Source of the DNA: Proteobacteria bacterium DTSAM18
GTDB taxonomy: Bacteria; Myxococcota_A; UBA796; GCA-2862545
Assembly: GCA_028767165.1 (NCBI GenBank)
Contig: JARACJ010000004.1
Location: 62,001-126,000, forward strand
DNA length: 64,000 nucleotides
Direction: 5' to 3'
Both the position numbers and the translations under genes were made by a program. Of this stretch, positions 55,929 to 64,000 are shown piece by piece (within the stretch, counting starts at the first letter, position 1; each line of letters opens with the position of its first letter). The notes beneath the pieces were generated by a model. That model did no database searches, was not told where the DNA came from, and saw only the letters and a program-made list of their open reading frames with translations.

Positions 55929-57455
55929 CTAGCGGCAGCTCTCGACGTCGCAGCTGACCGTCGTGGGGCTGCTCCAGCTGTAGGACTGCGCACTGTTCCC
56001 GATGAAGACATCCTCGGGTGCATTGGCCTCGAAGGCCCCGTCGATGATGTCCACGCTGGCGTTGCGCAGGAAGATGGCGCCGCCGTCGTAGTCGGGGTCC
56101 GCCTCGTTGCCGGAGAAGGTCACGAGGTCGAACGTGGCGTCGCCGTCGGTGATCCACGCGGCGCCGCCTCGCCGCCCGGCCACGTTGTCCTCGAAGGTGG
56201 TGTCCTGCACGAGCAGGGAGCCGCCGTCGGTGGCGATGGCCGCCCCGTGCCAGGTGGCCTCGTTGTCGGTGAAGGTGGCGTCGGTGAGGGTCAGCCGGCT
56301 CGACGCGCCCTCCAGGTACACGCCGCCGCCCTTCTGGCCGGCGCGGTTGCCGTGGAACGTGCTGTGGGAGATCAGGACGTCGCCGTGGCGCACCTCGACG
56401 GCGGCGCCGGTCTTGGAGACCGTGTTGTTCGAGAACGTACAGTCGTCGGCGGCGACCATCGGGTCCTGCTGGCCGGACAGATCCGCCAGGCTCGCGGCGA
56501 GCATCGCTCCCCCGTAGGGGGCGGTGTTGTGGGCGAACTCCATCCGTTCGAGGGTGACGACGGCGTCCTGGCCCGCGAAGATGGCGCCACCGCCGTTGAG
56601 GGCGCTGCAGTCGTTGCCGTTGATGAAGCCGTCCGAGAAGCTCGCCGTGCCACCGGTGACGGCCACGGCGGAACCCGCGTGCTGGGCGTCGTTGTTGGAG
56701 AACGTGGTGTGGGTGGAGATGAGGTGGCAGCCGCCGGCGATGCCCATGGCCGCCCCGAACTTTCCGGTGCTGTTGTTGTCGAAGGTGCAGTCGTCGACCT
56801 CGAGCAGGGAGGCCGCGTTGCAGTGCAGGGCCCCGCCGAAGGGCACGTGGGAGGTGGCACCTGGCAGCGTGAACTCCGAGTCGCCGTCCTCGAAGGTGAT
56901 GCCCCCGAGGCGCACGTGGATGTCGCTGGTGCGGATGACGGCGACCGTGCTGGTGCCACCACCGCGCAGGTGCACCTTGTTCTGGCCGTCGAGCCCCAGC
57001 ACCGCCGCGTCTGCCTGCAGCTCCAGACGTACGAAGTAGTCGCCGGTGCAGATCTGCACGACGCCCGGCTCGTCGATGCGCACGTCGGCGGGATCGCCGG
57101 GGGTGCCCGAGGTGAACAACGGCGTGAGGTCCTCGTGGGAGCCGTCGGCCTTGAACCAGGTCACGATGCCGTCGTCGTTCTCCCAGCGCTCGTCACTGCA
57201 GTCGTTGCGCAGGCCGTCGCACAGCTCGATGCGCTTCTCCTTGATGCGGGAGGTGCCGTCGTCGCAGTCCTCTCCCGACTGGGTGACGAACGCGAAGCCG
57301 GAGGGATCGTCCGGGAAGGGCGCGTCGCCCACCATGAGGGGGACGGCCGTGGGTTCGACCATGCCCTGGAAGGGCGACTGGAGCGCGGCGACGATCTCCC
57401 CGCGCTGGCAGGCGCACAGGCTCACGGCGAGGAGGATCAGTGGGTGGCGCGTCAT
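55929..57455 (-). CDS. Beta-helix lipoprotein without the MopE-type array
   Basis: A 508-aa lipoprotein, starting at 57455 (lipobox VSLCAC; weak ribosome-binding site). Only a remnant of the Cys/Asp motif remains (GEDCDDGTSRIKEKRIELCDGLRNDCSDERW). From there on it is a close paralog of the C-terminal domains of its two neighbours: WFKADGSHEDLTPLF, GLDGQNKVHLRGGGTS, TFEDGDSEFTLPGATSHVPF, AGSAVAVTGGTASFSDGFING. The beta-helix ends in SYSWSSPTTVSCDVESC, two Cys that are conserved in all three. It sits between the two large repeat genes on the same strand. It probably forms or caps the same kind of surface structure. Confidence 0.88.
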   Translation of the reverse strand: MTRHPLILLAVSLCACQRGEIVAALQSPFQGMVEPTAVPLMVGDAPFPDDPSGFAFVTQSGEDCDDGTSRIKEKRIELCDGLRNDCSDERWENDDGIVTWFKADGSHEDLTPLFTSGTPGDPADVRIDEPGVVQICTGDYFVRLELQADAAVLGLDGQNKVHLRGGGTSTVAVIRTSDIHVRLGGITFEDGDSEFTLPGATSHVPFGGALHCNAASLLEVDDCTFDNNSTGKFGAAMGIAGGCHLISTHTTFSNNDAQHAGSAVAVTGGTASFSDGFINGNDCSALNGGGAIFAGQDAVVTLERMEFAHNTAPYGGAMLAASLADLSGQQDPMVAADDCTFSNNTVSKTGAAVEVRHGDVLISHSTFHGNRAGQKGGGVYLEGASSRLTLTDATFTDNEATWHGAAIATDGGSLLVQDTTFEDNVAGRRGGAAWITDGDATFDLVTFSGNEADPDYDGGAIFLRNASVDIIDGAFEANAPEDVFIGNSAQSYSWSSPTTVSCDVESCR

Positions 57456-57668
57456 GGGGGCGGCCCCTGCGGTTCGAGCGGTTGTGGTCTCAAAAGGCTT
57501 TCTTTCGGTGTCACATCGTTCCGGCGGAACCCGACACGCGGCGTTCGTGGCGGGGTAGGGGGCTTCCCGATGGGGGGGATGGCGTACCCGCGCTTCACTG
57601 TTCTCGCGGTGGTCGATGGGCCCGCCCACGGCACCAGCTGACGAGGGGTTCGTACCCGGAACGAAGAA

Positions 57669-57702
57669 GCCTCCCCGGTGCCTGTGGAGGCGCCGGGGAG
57701 GC
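57669..57702 (-). terminator. Terminator of the large MopE-type gene
   Basis: A perfect 10-bp stem, GCCTCCCCGG (57669-57678) with CCGGGGAGGC (57693-57702), with further inner pairing. On the minus strand it is followed by TTCTTCGTTCC, a T-rich tail. It lies 22 bases past the stop at 57724. Confidence 0.85.
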
Positions 57703-57723
57703 TGGGTTCCCTTCTTCTGGAGC

Positions 57724-64000
<6,277 letters not shown>

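Overview
The window is 64 kb of very GC-rich, gene-dense bacterial chromosome. It carries no rRNA, tRNA, integrase, transposase or CRISPR array that I can recognise. Many predicted lipoproteins have Asp/Thr/Gly-rich tails. There are also MopE-type Cys/Asp repeat proteins, receptor-L-like leucine repeats, parallel beta-helix lipoproteins, a lipoprotein penicillin acylase and eukaryote-like families such as a PPP phosphatase. Together these suggest a Myxococcota-like (deltaproteobacterial) organism. That placement is inference from gene content and style, not from a marker gene.

Layout. 1-2904: an RND efflux permease (cut by the window edge) and its lipoprotein adaptor. 3076-8637: an unknown soluble protein, then two paralogous leucine-repeat lipoproteins. 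8714-10402: ETF-ubiquinone oxidoreductase. 10614-12726: lspA followed by two different lgt-like genes. 12675-22600: comEC, a CPA1-type antiporter with a Rossmann domain, exported proteins, lipoproteins and a Tat-exported serine hydrolase. 22701-24306: tgt and infA. 24403-25885: two unknown genes. 26226-33434: a complete histidine operon. 33446-43551: an SDR, an outer-membrane-like protein, penicillin acylase, a hotdog-like protein, a cytochrome-type lipoprotein, a DUF2807-like lipoprotein, an exported protein and a glycosyltransferase. 43615-47209: a symporter fused to a solute-binding domain, and a polyprenyl-phosphate sugar transferase. 47625-51088: a GNAT protein, then a tightly overlapping HAD / glutamate-cysteine ligase / PPP phosphatase operon. 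51518-64000: three related surface genes on the minus strand, two of them large arrays of MopE-type repeats followed by a beta-helix.

The most notable unit is the histidine operon. Seven overlapping reading frames carry the domains for the whole pathway, using a HisC-HAD fusion and a HisA-HisI-HisE triple fusion. Ahead of hisG sits a 21-residue leader peptide with six His codons in seven. A perfect terminator hairpin follows, with an antiterminator segment overlapping the end of the leader frame, so this looks like a classical ribosome-dependent his attenuator. A third segment just before the hisG ribosome-binding site can also pair with the terminator's 5' arm.

Other structure worth noting: a roughly 210-220 bp intergenic element occurs twice in inverted orientation (39068-39288 and 51164-51373). 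Both copies have an 8-bp hairpin with a tetraloop and one compensatory base-pair change, and both lie beside minisatellite-like tandem repeats. The large MopE-type array also contains a recent 1200-bp-period duplication (499 bases with one mismatch).
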